In this document: in pieces, positions 35,166 to 42,982 of the stretch
Numbering within the stretch: the stretch's first letter is position 1
Layout: each line of letters opens with the position of its first letter
Assembly: GCA_017880775.1 (NCBI GenBank)
Contig: JADGRQ010000014.1
Span: forward strand, 1 to 64,000
From: Burkholderiales bacterium
GTDB lineage: Bacteria > Pseudomonadota > Gammaproteobacteria > Burkholderiales > SG8-39
Direction of reading: 5' to 3'
Length of the DNA: 64,000 nt
Translations under genes and position numbers: made by a program
Notes under the pieces: generated by a model
What the model saw: the letters and a program-made list of their open reading frames with translations, nothing else
Told to the model about the DNA's origin: nothing
Databases searched by the model: none

Positions 35166-36524
35166 TTAAGGCACCCCACGTAATCCGTCGGCAATCTTGC
35201 GCACCCGAACCCACTCCTCTAGCCAAGCTACATTTGGTAGGACATTTGTCGCGAGATCGTCAAAAGTGGCGGGGGTTGTAGGCCCAATCGACATTGGCGT
35301 ATCGAAACCTTCCAGAAGATATACGCGGGCACCGATTGCCTGATATCCCTCTAGGCGACTCCTTAGGTTTGGGTTTGGAGCGGGCTCTACTACGAGCATT
35401 ACAAAGCTTGGATTGATCAAAGCGTCTTCAACTATTCGCGTGACGTGATTATCGCCAAATCCATAGCCGGAAATGAGCAAGAAGCTCTGTGGCAATTGCA
35501 GCGACTGATGAAATATTCTGAATAGATGAGCGTATGGGAGATCCAGTGTTTCAATGTATTTTGACGCGGTTGGCAGAATGCCCAATGTTCCAGGTAACGT
35601 AGAAGACAAGGTATCGAACTCAACGGCCGAAACCTTCGATGTCTTGGAGAAGCTATCTCTGAACGTTTGATACTTCGCAAGGTCCGGATGCGCCGCAAAG
35701 ATTCCGGGACTTGATGCCCTTTCCCACCAATGTATCGATCCGTGAAGTTTAAACAAATGCAAAAATTTGTCGTATCGCCGAACCTTGCCTTCTCCGATGT
35801 CGCCCGGGAAATAGATGTCAAGTGAGTAGCACGATGGATCAAACTTCGGCTGGGCTTTTCCGACAAAGCCATCCCAATAATGGATTCCTAGATGATCCAA
35901 TGCCTGTTCTATCAATGTGTCGTAGTTGAGGGTGAAAATTCGCGTTCGGCCGAGCGATGGGTCTCGCGCGAGGAGCTTTGTAACGAAAGCGTGGTGTGCG
36001 GTAGGTGTGGTCGTCGGGGCAGGTAAAGGGAGCGCGCAGAACAAGAAGATAGTGCGACGCAAGTCGTCGATCAGTAGTTGAAGATTGCTTATAGATGGGG
36101 TTGGGCCTGAGCGCCAGGTGATGCTGGTCGCAATAGATTTGGCGTTACTCAGTAAAGCGTGCGCAGTCACCAATTGCGATAGCCATTCTTCAAAGCCGGG
36201 TGCTCCACCTGTTGCGACCTCTCCCTGCCGCGCTGCAATGAATGCAGCGAGTTCGCTATTGGCTTTGTCGCTGTAGTACGCCAGTAGAAGCTGCAGTACG
36301 GACCGTTCTAAGTTAGGGAGAGTCTTTCCTCCGCGTCCCACTGAAGCCCCGGCCGCCAAAAGAACAAGGACGTTTTCCATGCGTAGCCACTGTGCAAGCA
36401 GAGATTGCAGACGCACGAGTTCCTCGCTCGCGTCTGTGCTACTCGCGTCGGGCGCAAGCAGATCCTTGGAAGTCGGCCCTGATAGGCGATACCTTCGGGT
36501 CGAAGCCGTCGGTACTGAACTCAT
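35166..36524 (-). CDS. SIR2-like NADase effector of a SIR2-HerA defence system
   Basis: A 452-residue SIR2-family protein. The NAD-binding elements are complete: LVLLAAGASVGRGGKTLPNL (A-G-A-S, 57-61), IFTLNYDTLIEQAL (T-L-N-Y-D, 198-202; catalytic Asn200), FKLHGSIHWW (His261) and LLISGYGFGDNHVTRI (353-358). This is the bacterial defence SIR2 type rather than a deacetylase, whose Cys zinc site is missing. Such effectors hydrolyse NAD+ on phage infection, causing abortive infection. It is the first gene of a two-gene operon with herA. Low GC sets it apart from flanking DNA. Confidence 0.9.
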   Translation of the reverse strand: MSSVPTASTRRYRLSGPTSKDLLAPDASSTDASEELVRLQSLLAQWLRMENVLVLLAAGASVGRGGKTLPNLERSVLQLLLAYYSDKANSELAAFIAARQGEVATGGAPGFEEWLSQLVTAHALLSNAKSIATSITWRSGPTPSISNLQLLIDDLRRTIFLFCALPLPAPTTTPTAHHAFVTKLLARDPSLGRTRIFTLNYDTLIEQALDHLGIHYWDGFVGKAQPKFDPSCYSLDIYFPGDIGEGKVRRYDKFLHLFKLHGSIHWWERASSPGIFAAHPDLAKYQTFRDSFSKTSKVSAVEFDTLSSTLPGTLGILPTASKYIETLDLPYAHLFRIFHQSLQLPQSFLLISGYGFGDNHVTRIVEDALINPSFVMLVVEPAPNPNLRSRLEGYQAIGARVYLLEGFDTPMSIGPTTPATFDDLATNVLPNVAWLEEWVRVRKIADGLRGVP

Positions 36525-36860
36525 TGGTCTCCCCTCTGAATTCTTACTGATCTATTCTTACACGTTAACGGTCACCTCTATGGGCATAAACGCTGGATTT
36601 GCAACGCAGTTCGGGTCCAAGCCGCTTTCCGGGAAGATCTCCGTGAAGTTCGGTGGCCGGTGAGGGTGACTGTCAGAGGTGGTCCCGGGCACTTCGCCGA
36701 CTAGGGCGTGCTCGACCGGCGCGACCTGGACAAGCACCACATCCGGGTGGTGAGCTGCGAGAGCCCGATAGTGATCCTCGACCACCGAGGCGTACCCCCA
36801 TGACGCCCTAAGCCGCGAACGCCGCCCGCCGCCGATACAATGCCCGCAGGGGGAACACCC
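36525..36860. other. Intergenic right edge of the AT-rich island
   Basis: 36525-36600 is AT-rich (CTTACTGATCTATTCTTACA) and should hold the leftward promoter of the SIR2-HerA operon. GC rises again from about 36620. An open stretch to TGA at 36799 reads RDLDKHHIRVVSCESPIVIL followed by DHRGVPP, which looks like the tail of a lost protein I cannot name, with an in-frame TAG just upstream. No intact gene, tRNA or transposon end was found. Confidence 0.4.
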
Positions 36861-37931
36861 GTGTCACGCAGGCACCAGTGGCTGGTCTTCGGCGTATCGA
36901 TGCGCTTCGCGGTGCTGCTCGGCGCGGTATTCGGCGTGTTCGCCGGCGCTGCCTCCTTCGAGCCGCCGCTCGCCGGCGCCGCGTTCGGCGCGCTCAGCAC
37001 GGCGATCTACGCGTTGGTGCTGATGGGGCTGCTGGGCGGGGCGGAAATCTTCCTGCCGACCACACGCCTCGGCCGCGCGCTCGGCCGCGCGCCCTTCTTC
37101 GCCGTGGTGGCGGTGAAATCCGTCGTCTACTCCGCGGTGGTGGTGGCCGTCGTGGTCGGAAAACTGGGGCCGCGCATCGCGCTGTTCGCCTTCGACGCGG
37201 ACCTCGTCGCGGGCTTCGATGCGCAGCTCCAGTCGAAGCTGCCGCGCGGTTACGTCGCCGCGGTGTTGGCGCTGACGGGGTTCTTCATGGTCCTGCTGCG
37301 CCACGCGGCGCAGCTGATCGGCGAGCGCAGCTTCCGCGACATCGTGCTCGGCCGCTACCGCCGGCCGCGCGCGGAGGAGCGGTTTTTCCTCTTCATCGAC
37401 ATCGTCGGCTCCACGCCGGTCGCGGAACGCCTGGGGCCGCTGTCGGTGCACCGCTACCTGGACCGGGTCTTCCAGGCGGCCTCCGGCCCGATCGACGAGC
37501 ACCGCGGCGAGGTCTACCAGTACGTGGGCGACGAAATCGTGGTGACCTGGACTGTGGCGGAGGGCCGCGCGGAGGCGCGGCCGCTCGCGTGCCTGTTCGG
37601 CATCGTGGCGGCACTGGCGCAGGCGGCGCCCGAATTCGAGCGCGTGTTCGGCGCGGTGCCGAAGCTGCGCGCGGCGCTGCACGCGGGCGAGGTGGTGACC
37701 GGCGAAGTCGGCGGCAGCCGGCGCGCGATCGTGTTCCATGGCGACGTGATGAACGCCACCTCGCGCCTCGAGAACCTGACCCGCACGCTGGGCCATCCGT
37801 ACCTCGTATCGGAAGACGCGCTCGCGCGTCTCGAGGGCGCGGAGGCCTATGCGCTCACGGACCTGGGCCCGCAGTCGCTGCGCGGCAAGGATGCGCCGCT
37901 GCGCGTGTACGCGGTCGCGGCGAAGCTTTAA
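36861..37931 (+). CDS. Membrane-bound class III adenylate/guanylate cyclase
   Basis: About 356 residues. The N-terminal 170 contain four or five hydrophobic helices, a membrane anchor without an obvious sensor domain. The catalytic domain follows: RFFLFIDIVGSTPVAERLGP supplies the first metal-binding Asp, and GEVYQYVGDEIVVTW the second within the G-D-E hairpin. LRAALHAGEVVTGEVGGSRR and NATSRLENLTRT continue the fold. It makes cAMP or possibly cGMP; nucleotide choice is uncertain. GTG at 36861 has a strong AGGGGGA site 7 bases upstream, and ATG at 36840 is the alternative. A GST gene follows after 27 bases. Confidence 0.88.
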   Translation: MSRRHQWLVFGVSMRFAVLLGAVFGVFAGAASFEPPLAGAAFGALSTAIYALVLMGLLGGAEIFLPTTRLGRALGRAPFFAVVAVKSVVYSAVVVAVVVGKLGPRIALFAFDADLVAGFDAQLQSKLPRGYVAAVLALTGFFMVLLRHAAQLIGERSFRDIVLGRYRRPRAEERFFLFIDIVGSTPVAERLGPLSVHRYLDRVFQAASGPIDEHRGEVYQYVGDEIVVTWTVAEGRAEARPLACLFGIVAALAQAAPEFERVFGAVPKLRAALHAGEVVTGEVGGSRRAIVFHGDVMNATSRLENLTRTLGHPYLVSEDALARLEGAEAYALTDLGPQSLRGKDAPLRVYAVAAKL

Positions 37932-37958
37932 GCTTCAACACTCTTCGGCGAGGTTCCG

Positions 37959-38690
37959 ATGCTGGTCCTGCACCACGCCTGGCCCTCGAGCGCGTCGCGC
38001 CGGGTACGGCTGTGCCTGGAGGAGAAGGGCCTCGCCTACGAGAGCCATGCCGTCGACCTGGCGAAGCTGGAGCATCACTCGCCGGAATACCTGAAGATCA
38101 ATCCGAATGGCGTGATACCGACGCTGGTGCACGACGGCCGGGCGCTCTACGAGAGCGGGACGATCTGCGAATACCTTGACGAGGTGTTCCCGGAGCCGCC
38201 GCTGCGGCCGGCGGATGCCTGGGGTCGCGCGACGATGCGCAACTGGATCCGGTATGCCGATGAGCGGATCGGCAACCTGATCATCTTCAACTGGCGCCAC
38301 GACCTGCAGAAGGTCGCCGAGAAGTGGTCGGACGAGGAGCTGGCGGAGCGGCTGAAGAAGATCCCGAGCAAGGAGCGGCGCGAAGCCTGGCTGCGCGTCG
38401 CGCGGCGGCCCTACACCGAGGAGGAGCGCGCGGAGGCGCGCGCGAAGCTCGTGCAGATGCTGGGCCGCATGGAAGAGGCGCTGAAGGCCGCGGCATGGCT
38501 CGCCGGGGAGCGCTATTCGATCGCGGACATCGCGCTCGTGCCGTTCGTCAAGCGCATCGACGAGGAGATCGCGCCGGACGAGACGGGAGCGGGCAGGCAT
38601 CCCCGCGTCGCGCAATGGTGGGCGGCGATCCAGGCGCGACCGGCGTTCGCGCGCGCCCGGATCGGACCGTTCGTGGAAACCTTGTCCTAG
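37959..38690 (+). CDS. Glutathione S-transferase family protein
   Basis: A 243-residue GST. The thioredoxin-like N-terminal domain reads LVLHHAWPSSASRRVRLCLE, then GLAYESHAVDLAKLEHHSPE, INPNGVIPTLVHDGRALYES (cis-Pro and E-S glutathione contacts). The C-terminal helical domain includes WLAGERYSIADIALVPFVKR, the conserved Asp N-cap box. The serine-rich segment near residue 10 suggests a Ser-type catalytic site. It probably conjugates or removes glutathione adducts; substrate unknown. Convergent with the DUF5329 gene, overlapping by 4 bases at the stops. Confidence 0.88.
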   Translation: MLVLHHAWPSSASRRVRLCLEEKGLAYESHAVDLAKLEHHSPEYLKINPNGVIPTLVHDGRALYESGTICEYLDEVFPEPPLRPADAWGRATMRNWIRYADERIGNLIIFNWRHDLQKVAEKWSDEELAERLKKIPSKERREAWLRVARRPYTEEERAEARAKLVQMLGRMEEALKAAAWLAGERYSIADIALVPFVKRIDEEIAPDETGAGRHPRVAQWWAAIQARPAFARARIGPFVETLS

Positions 38691-39064
38691 CGTCGTTCCC
38701 GAAACCGCGCCAGTGCCTCGCTCAACCAGACGCGGCTCAATACCGGCGGCTTGACGCCGCACCTGACCTGGTAGGGGATGCCCGAGAGGCTGCTTTCCGA
38801 CGCGGCGTTCGCGATAAAGTCCTGGGCGGTGCCTATCTTGTCCCGCCTCGCGAGATAGTCGTACTTGGTCCGAATATGCCCCTGTGCGGCCTTGGCGTCG
38901 CTCCAGGAGCCGTTGCGATAGAACTCGCAGCCGGAAGTCTCGACGTAGGCGAGCAGGTAATCGACTTCCTGTTGCACGCTGGGGGACGGTGCGGCGCCCG
39001 CAACCAGCGGGGCGGCCAACGCCATCGCGAGGACCCATGGCCTTGCTGTCGTGAATGTTCGCAT
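38687..39064 (-). CDS. DUF5329 family exported protein
   Basis: A 125-residue protein with a Sec signal peptide (MRTFTTARPWVLAMALAAPL, cleavage near A-G-A-A). The mature part has VDYLLAYVETSGCEFYRNGS, AQGHIRTKYDYLAR, then AQDFIANAASESSLSG and YQVRCG, the pattern I associate with DUF5329: two Cys that likely form a disulfide, and a conserved F-I-x3-A-S-x-S-S-x-S-G. Function is unknown. Upstream ATG codons at 39073 and 39076 are alternatives. Periplasmic localisation is inferred. Confidence 0.75.
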   Translation of the reverse strand: MRTFTTARPWVLAMALAAPLVAGAAPSPSVQQEVDYLLAYVETSGCEFYRNGSWSDAKAAQGHIRTKYDYLARRDKIGTAQDFIANAASESSLSGIPYQVRCGVKPPVLSRVWLSEALARFRERR

Positions 39065-39198
39065 GGCGTGCATCATCGGGGCGGCGGCGCCCGATTGCCA
39101 GCAGGCAATTGAAACAAGCTGTAAACGTCGCCGCGCCAGTAGAAAGGTGATTTTCGGGCCGATACTTTGTGCTTCAACCCTCAACGGAGGGGGTGACC

Positions 39199-40173
39199 AT
39201 GACGAAAGCGAACACTGAAAGAGGAGTACGGATCGGGCCGATGGCGGACGCCGGCCGGCGCTCGGTTTTACGCGGGATGCTGGCCCTCGGCGGCGCGCTC
39301 GCCGTGGGCGGGTGCGGCACGGCGTCGCAGCTGGGCGTGGGCACCGGCGGGAGCGCGCGCCTTGCCGGAGGGCGTTTTTCCGTCCGCTGGCTGGGCGGTG
39401 GCGTGGTGGAACTCGCAACGCCGGATTACAAGCAGATCGCCTACGGCGATGCATGGATCTGGAACAACGCCGGCTGGACGCGGTTCAACGTGCAGAAGCC
39501 GCCGGAATACGCCTCCAAGGAGGGTTTTGCGAAGTACGTCGCCGGCAAGAAGCCGGAGGCGGTCTTCGTTCTGCTCACGCACGACCACGGCGACCACATC
39601 GGCGACTACTTCGAGATGCTGAAGGTGCTGGTCGACGCCGGCGTGCCGGTGATGACGGCGGGCCAGAGCGACCTCATGCGCAAGGGCCTCGTCCCCGATT
39701 TCAAGAAGGCCGGCCTCGATCCCGCCAAGATCGTGGTCAACGGCGGCGCGGGCATGAACTTCGGCGGCGCCGCCGGGCACGGCGCAATGTCGGTGGGGCT
39801 GGTGCCCGCGGTCCACTCGAACCTCGCCGGCTTTCCGGCCGCCGGGTTCATGCTGGACATCGGCGGCGCGCGCGTCTACATCAGCGGCGACACCGACCTC
39901 TATGGAGACATGAAGATGATCGGCGAGCGCTACCAGCCGAACGTCGCGATCATATGCGCGGGCAACGGCCCCTTCACGATGGGACCGGAGCAAGCCGCCC
40001 GCGCATGCCAGTGGCTCGGGGTGCAGCACGCGATTCCGGTGCATTACGCGCACAACCCGCTCGTACGAGGCGTCGAGGCGGGCGAGCAGTTCCGCAGCGC
40101 TCTGGCGCAGATCGCGCCGGGCGTGCAGGTGACGGTGATGAAACCGGGCGATACGCAGATGATCTCGGTCTGA
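39199..40173 (+). CDS. Metallo-beta-lactamase-fold hydrolase with Tat/lipoprotein-like signal
   Basis: A 324-residue exported MBL-fold protein. The N-terminus contains GRRSVLRGMLALGGALAVGG then Cys: a twin-arginine motif followed by a lipobox-like G-G-C, suggesting a Tat-exported lipoprotein. VLLTHDHGDHIGDYFEML carries the H-x-H-x-D-H metal site, and DIGGARVYISGDTDLYGDMK supplies later ligands, as in the UlaG/YtkL-like group. Substrate unknown. Strong GGAGGGGG ribosome site before the ATG at 39199. Monocistronic. Confidence 0.87.
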   Translation: MTKANTERGVRIGPMADAGRRSVLRGMLALGGALAVGGCGTASQLGVGTGGSARLAGGRFSVRWLGGGVVELATPDYKQIAYGDAWIWNNAGWTRFNVQKPPEYASKEGFAKYVAGKKPEAVFVLLTHDHGDHIGDYFEMLKVLVDAGVPVMTAGQSDLMRKGLVPDFKKAGLDPAKIVVNGGAGMNFGGAAGHGAMSVGLVPAVHSNLAGFPAAGFMLDIGGARVYISGDTDLYGDMKMIGERYQPNVAIICAGNGPFTMGPEQAARACQWLGVQHAIPVHYAHNPLVRGVEAGEQFRSALAQIAPGVQVTVMKPGDTQMISV

Positions 40174-40238
40174 CGCTTCGGCCCGCCGCCGCGATCCCGC
40201 ACGCGCCCCTCGGCTTGCGCATCCAAGCCGAAAGCCGC

Positions 40239-40431
40239 GTGGCTCTAAGGTCGCAAAATGCGACCTTAAAGCGCGGCCAGCACGTGAAGTATCCGCCTTA
40301 CGGAGATCGACGGCACGTTGCTCCGGCACGACACCGCATTGCGCGATATCTATCGCAAGCTGCTGCCGCTGCTGCAACCTCCGCCGGATCCGCCGAAGCG
40401 CCGGATCGGCTTCCATACTGGCGACGAGTGA
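40239..40431 (+). pseudogene. ORF6N-domain protein remnant
   Basis: Two pieces of an ORF6N (phage-type regulator/toxin) protein lie together in different frames. First VALRSQNATLKRGQHVKYPP, the middle of the domain, where family members read LRSQxATLK-x-GRGQH-x-KYxPY. Next, after a frameshift and deletion, GTLLRHDTALRDIYRKLLPL, then PPPDPPKRRIGFHTGDE and a stop, the usual C-terminus. The N-terminus and most of the body are missing. The first piece contains a perfect 10-bp palindrome. Confidence 0.6.
40246..40268. repeat. Perfect palindrome, TAAGGTCGCA-AAA-TGCGACCTTA
   Basis: Two 10-base arms with a 3-base spacer, inside the ORF6N remnant (codons of LRSQNATLK). A second palindrome with the same GGTCGCA-N3-TGCGACC core lies at 41186-41210. 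The shared core points to common descent or a shared binding site. Confidence 0.75.
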
Positions 40432-40481
40432 GGTAAATTCGCCCGCTGGTTCAGACGATTTCACCGGAAAGGAGCGCGCCC

Positions 40482-40517
40482 CATGACGTAGTTGTCCTTC
40501 ACAGGAGACACGTCATG
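40482..40517 (+). promoter_or_regulatory. Inverted repeat spanning the ribosome site and start codon
   Basis: CATGACGT (40482-40489) and ACGTCATG (40510-40517) are perfect 8-base arms. The loop between them includes the AGGAG ribosome site, and the right arm contains the ATG of the gene at 40515. In RNA this hairpin would hide the start codon. The left arm also holds an ATG-ACG-TAG two-codon ORF preceded by GGAAAGGAG. Confidence 0.4.
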
Positions 40518-40832
40518 TCACGTACGTATCGCCGTCGCGGCGAGCGCCACGAGTATCGCTGGGTGCTGCGCGACCGGAGCGACGCCACGCACTGGTGGGC
40601 GCACGCGCTGCTCGATCGTCATTCGCGCGAGGGCCGTCGCGCAATCGCTCGCTTTCACTCGGACGCCGAAATCACCATCCGGAGCAGTGCGCCGCGCTGG
40701 TACCGTCGGGAGTTCGACCACCGATTACGCACCATGAATGATCGCCAGCTTCGCCGCTGGCTCGTCGACCCTGCTTATGACCCGGTCATGCAGATCCGGC
40801 ACCGCCACGATGCCAACTGGAGCTGGTGGTGA
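40515..40832 (+). CDS. Hypothetical Arg/Trp-rich protein
   Basis: A 105-residue strongly basic protein: MSRTYRRRGERHEYRWVLRD at the start, then RWYRREFDHRLRTM and a Trp-rich end NWSWW. It has no signal peptide or membrane helix. AGGAGA lies just before the ATG. I recognise no family; its size and charge would fit a nucleic-acid-binding or phage-derived protein. It sits between two remnants of ORF6N-type genes and next to a broken mepA, so it may be an isolated survivor of a mobile element. Confidence 0.5.
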   Translation: MSRTYRRRGERHEYRWVLRDRSDATHWWAHALLDRHSREGRRAIARFHSDAEITIRSSAPRWYRREFDHRLRTMNDRQLRRWLVDPAYDPVMQIRHRHDANWSWW

Positions 40833-40849
40833 TATGCGTTGAAAGACGG

Positions 40850-41133
40850 GCATGGCGCGCGCGCGAGAGGCGCATGGCCTGCCAGCCCGGCCCCTCGGAC
40901 GCAAGCTGCATCGCGCCCGCGACGCGACCCTTGCCGTAGGCGCCGACGGCCTCTGCGGGAAGCTGCGCAGGATTTGCCGGGATCGAAAACAATCTTCGCG
41001 CCGCGTCCTACGGCAGGTTGCGCAAGGTCTCGGCGCGGAGTTGCGCTTCCTCGGCGGCGGCCTCTTCGCCACGAGCAGGCTGCACGGAGACGAGGAGGAC
41101 AGACAAGCCGAGCGCGTTCGTCCCGTGGTCCAT
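40850..41133 (-). pseudogene. mepA: Truncated penicillin-insensitive murein endopeptidase
   Basis: From the ATG at 41133 the frame reads an exported N-terminus (MDHGTNALGLSVLLVSVQPA), meets an in-frame TAG, and continues as FSIPANPAQLPAEAVGAYGK, then GRVAGAMQLASEGPGWQAMR and LSR. The stretch S-I-G-x-Y-x-x-G-x-x-x-G-x-x-L-x-x-x-G-P-x-W-Q-x-M-R-L-S-R is the N-terminal block of MepA endopeptidases. The metal-binding H-x-H and later motifs are missing. A nonsense codon plus truncation make it a pseudogene. Confidence 0.6.
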
Positions 41134-41185
41134 TTCTGAAATCTTCGCACTTCGCGGGGGGGCTGAACGGAAGGGCGAAATATTG

Positions 41186-41210
41186 AACTGGTCGCATATT
41201 GCGACCAGTT
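41186..41210. repeat. Perfect palindrome, AACTGGTCGCA-TAT-TGCGACCAGTT
   Basis: Two 11-base arms with a 3-base spacer. It shares the core GGTCGCA-N3-TGCGACC with the palindrome at 40246. Read rightward it encodes LNWSHIATSSASRRRRAR followed by TAG, similar to the ORF6N segment LRSQIATSS-x-GRR, so it may mark a second ORF6N remnant. Confidence 0.7.
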
Positions 41211-41235
41211 CCGCGAGCCGCCGTCGCCGGGCGCG

Positions 41236-41598
41236 CTAGGTGGTGCCGCGCGTCTTGCGGATTCGAAGCAGACCCGGGGAAAGTACCGAGAACGCCTCGG
41301 GAAGCTCGCCCGCGCGCCCGGAAACTGCCTCGACTACCAGCCGCGCCTTCAACGAGACCGAAAGCCCGGCCAAACGGATCAGCATTACGCCTTCGCTCGC
41401 CTTGCCGAGGCGATACACGAGTTCGCCGAAATCCTTGTCGCTCGTCAGGAGCAGCCGGCCCTCGGCGGCGGCTTTCCCAAGAACTTCATCGTCCGCGGCC
41501 GCAGGGTCGGTTTCCGCCGCGTACGCGACGTCGAAACCGGCGGCGCGCAGGGCTTCGACGATCTGCCGATCAACCCCCTCGTCCGCGTACAGATTCAA
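41236..41598 (-). CDS. DUF5615 PIN-like toxin
   Basis: A 120-residue PIN-like (Mut7-C-related) protein. MNLYADEGVDRQIVEALRAA supplies the first acidic pair, DEVLGKAAAEGRLLLTSDKD the central Asp residues (T-S-D-K-D-F-G), followed by GVMLIRLAGLS. It overlaps the upstream DUF433 gene by ATGA. DUF433-DUF5615 pairs are considered VapBC-like toxin-antitoxin modules, with this protein as probable RNase toxin. The direct target is unknown. Confidence 0.88.
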   Translation of the reverse strand: MNLYADEGVDRQIVEALRAAGFDVAYAAETDPAAADDEVLGKAAAEGRLLLTSDKDFGELVYRLGKASEGVMLIRLAGLSVSLKARLVVEAVSGRAGELPEAFSVLSPGLLRIRKTRGTT

Positions 41599-41831
41599 GC
41601 GGCCGTGGGTACCAGCGGATAGACGTGATCGCCCTTGAGAGCATGCGCAGCGAAATCGAGCGCGGCGAGGATGTGATCGCGGTTGAGCCTGGGATGCGCC
41701 GCGACGATCTGCTCGATCGTTTCGCCAGCCGCAAGCTTTTCCAGAATCAGCTCGACCGTGATCCGGGTGCCGGCGATCACCGGCTTGCCCATCATGACTT
41801 CCGGCCTGATTTCAATCAGTCGTTGGTTCAT
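41595..41831 (-). CDS. DUF433 antitoxin
   Basis: A 78-residue winged-helix protein: RPEVMMGKPVIAGTRITVEL, then ILEKLAAGETIEQIVAAHPR and LNRDHILAALDFAAHAL. P-x-V-M-x-G-K-P-x-I-x-G-T-R is the DUF433 signature. It is the first gene of the pair with the DUF5615 toxin (4-base overlap) and should act as antitoxin and autorepressor. Confidence 0.9.
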   Translation of the reverse strand: MNQRLIEIRPEVMMGKPVIAGTRITVELILEKLAAGETIEQIVAAHPRLNRDHILAALDFAAHALKGDHVYPLVPTAA

Positions 41832-41915
41832 TTGCGCCTCCGCGACGAGTATATCTCAGCGCGCCCGGAATCGATTCGAGGTCCACATCCAGATGCCGCG
41901 GCCCGACACGAACGA

Positions 41916-42803
41916 CTACCCGTCTCCCAACGCCCGCACCGCCTCCACCACCGCCATCGGCGCCTCGCGCGGCAGGAAATGCCCCGCCACCGGCACCACC
42001 TTGCGCTCGTAGCGCGCGCCGAAGTGGCGCGCCGCGTTCTCCGATTGCTCAGGCGGCCCCACGCCGTCGCACGCGCCGTGCAGGACGATGGCCGGAACGG
42101 CGATCGCCGGCTGGGCGGCCAGCCGGCGCTCAAGCTCGTCGTACGCCGGATCGCCCGGTGCGCCGGCGTAGCGGTGGCGATACGACTGGATCGTGACGTC
42201 TACGAAGTCGGGATTGTCGAAGCTCGCGGCGGTCGCTTCGAACTCCGTATCGTCGAAAGCCCAGTTGGGCGACCACTGCCGCCACAGCAGGCGCGCGATG
42301 TCGCGCCGGTTCTGCGCCAGGCCCGCGCGGCCGCGCTCGGTGTGGAAGTACCACTGGTACCAGTAGCGGTGCTCCTGCGCCGCGGGCGCCGGGCGCGCGG
42401 CGCGCGCGATGTCCTGGATGTTGTAGCCGTTGATGGTGACCAGGCCCCGCACGCGTTCCGGCCACAGAGCCGCCGCGACGCAGGCGGCCCGGCCACCCCA
42501 GTCGTAGCCCGCCAGCAGCGCCTCGCGCACGCCGAGCGCATCGAGGAAATCGCGCAGGTCCGCGCCGAGCGCCGCCTGCTGGCCCGAACGCGGCGTCTGC
42601 GGGTCGAGGAAGCGCGTCGGCCCGAAGCCGCGCAGCCACGGCACGAGCACCCGGTAGCCGGCGGCAGCGAGCGAGGGTGCTGCGCCGTCCCAGTCGTGCA
42701 CGTCGGAAGGCCACCCGTGCAACAACACCACGGCGGGCCCGTCGCCGGGCCCGTACTCAAGGTAGGCGATGTCGAGGGTGGGCGTGCGGATGTTGCGCGG
42801 CAA
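41916..42803 (-). CDS. Alpha/beta hydrolase, epoxide hydrolase/haloalkane dehalogenase type
   Basis: A 295-residue alpha/beta hydrolase. The oxyanion motif HGWP lies at residues 29-32 (VVLLHGWPSDVHDW). The nucleophile elbow is GYDWGG with D101, so the nucleophile is Asp as in epoxide hydrolases and dehalogenases, not Ser. VPVAGHFLPREAP near the C-terminus carries the catalytic His, and IVLHGACDGVG the likely acid. A Trp- and Tyr-rich cap domain (RYWYQWYFHTERGRAGL) sits between. Substrate unknown. Monocistronic. Confidence 0.9.
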   Translation of the reverse strand: MPRNIRTPTLDIAYLEYGPGDGPAVVLLHGWPSDVHDWDGAAPSLAAAGYRVLVPWLRGFGPTRFLDPQTPRSGQQAALGADLRDFLDALGVREALLAGYDWGGRAACVAAALWPERVRGLVTINGYNIQDIARAARPAPAAQEHRYWYQWYFHTERGRAGLAQNRRDIARLLWRQWSPNWAFDDTEFEATAASFDNPDFVDVTIQSYRHRYAGAPGDPAYDELERRLAAQPAIAVPAIVLHGACDGVGPPEQSENAARHFGARYERKVVPVAGHFLPREAPMAVVEAVRALGDG

Positions 42804-42982
42804 GGATTCCTCGGTGCGTCGGTGCGGGAAGGAGCCCCGATTCTAGCCACGCTCGCACCGCAGGTCTCCGTCGCAAGCCGCTGCACTCAAGCGCAGCGAG
42901 TCAACGAAGCTTGCGCCTTCGCGTTTCACTGACGTGTCCTCCTACCGCGAATGCTAGACTTGCCGTGTTCCAGTCAAGGCAA

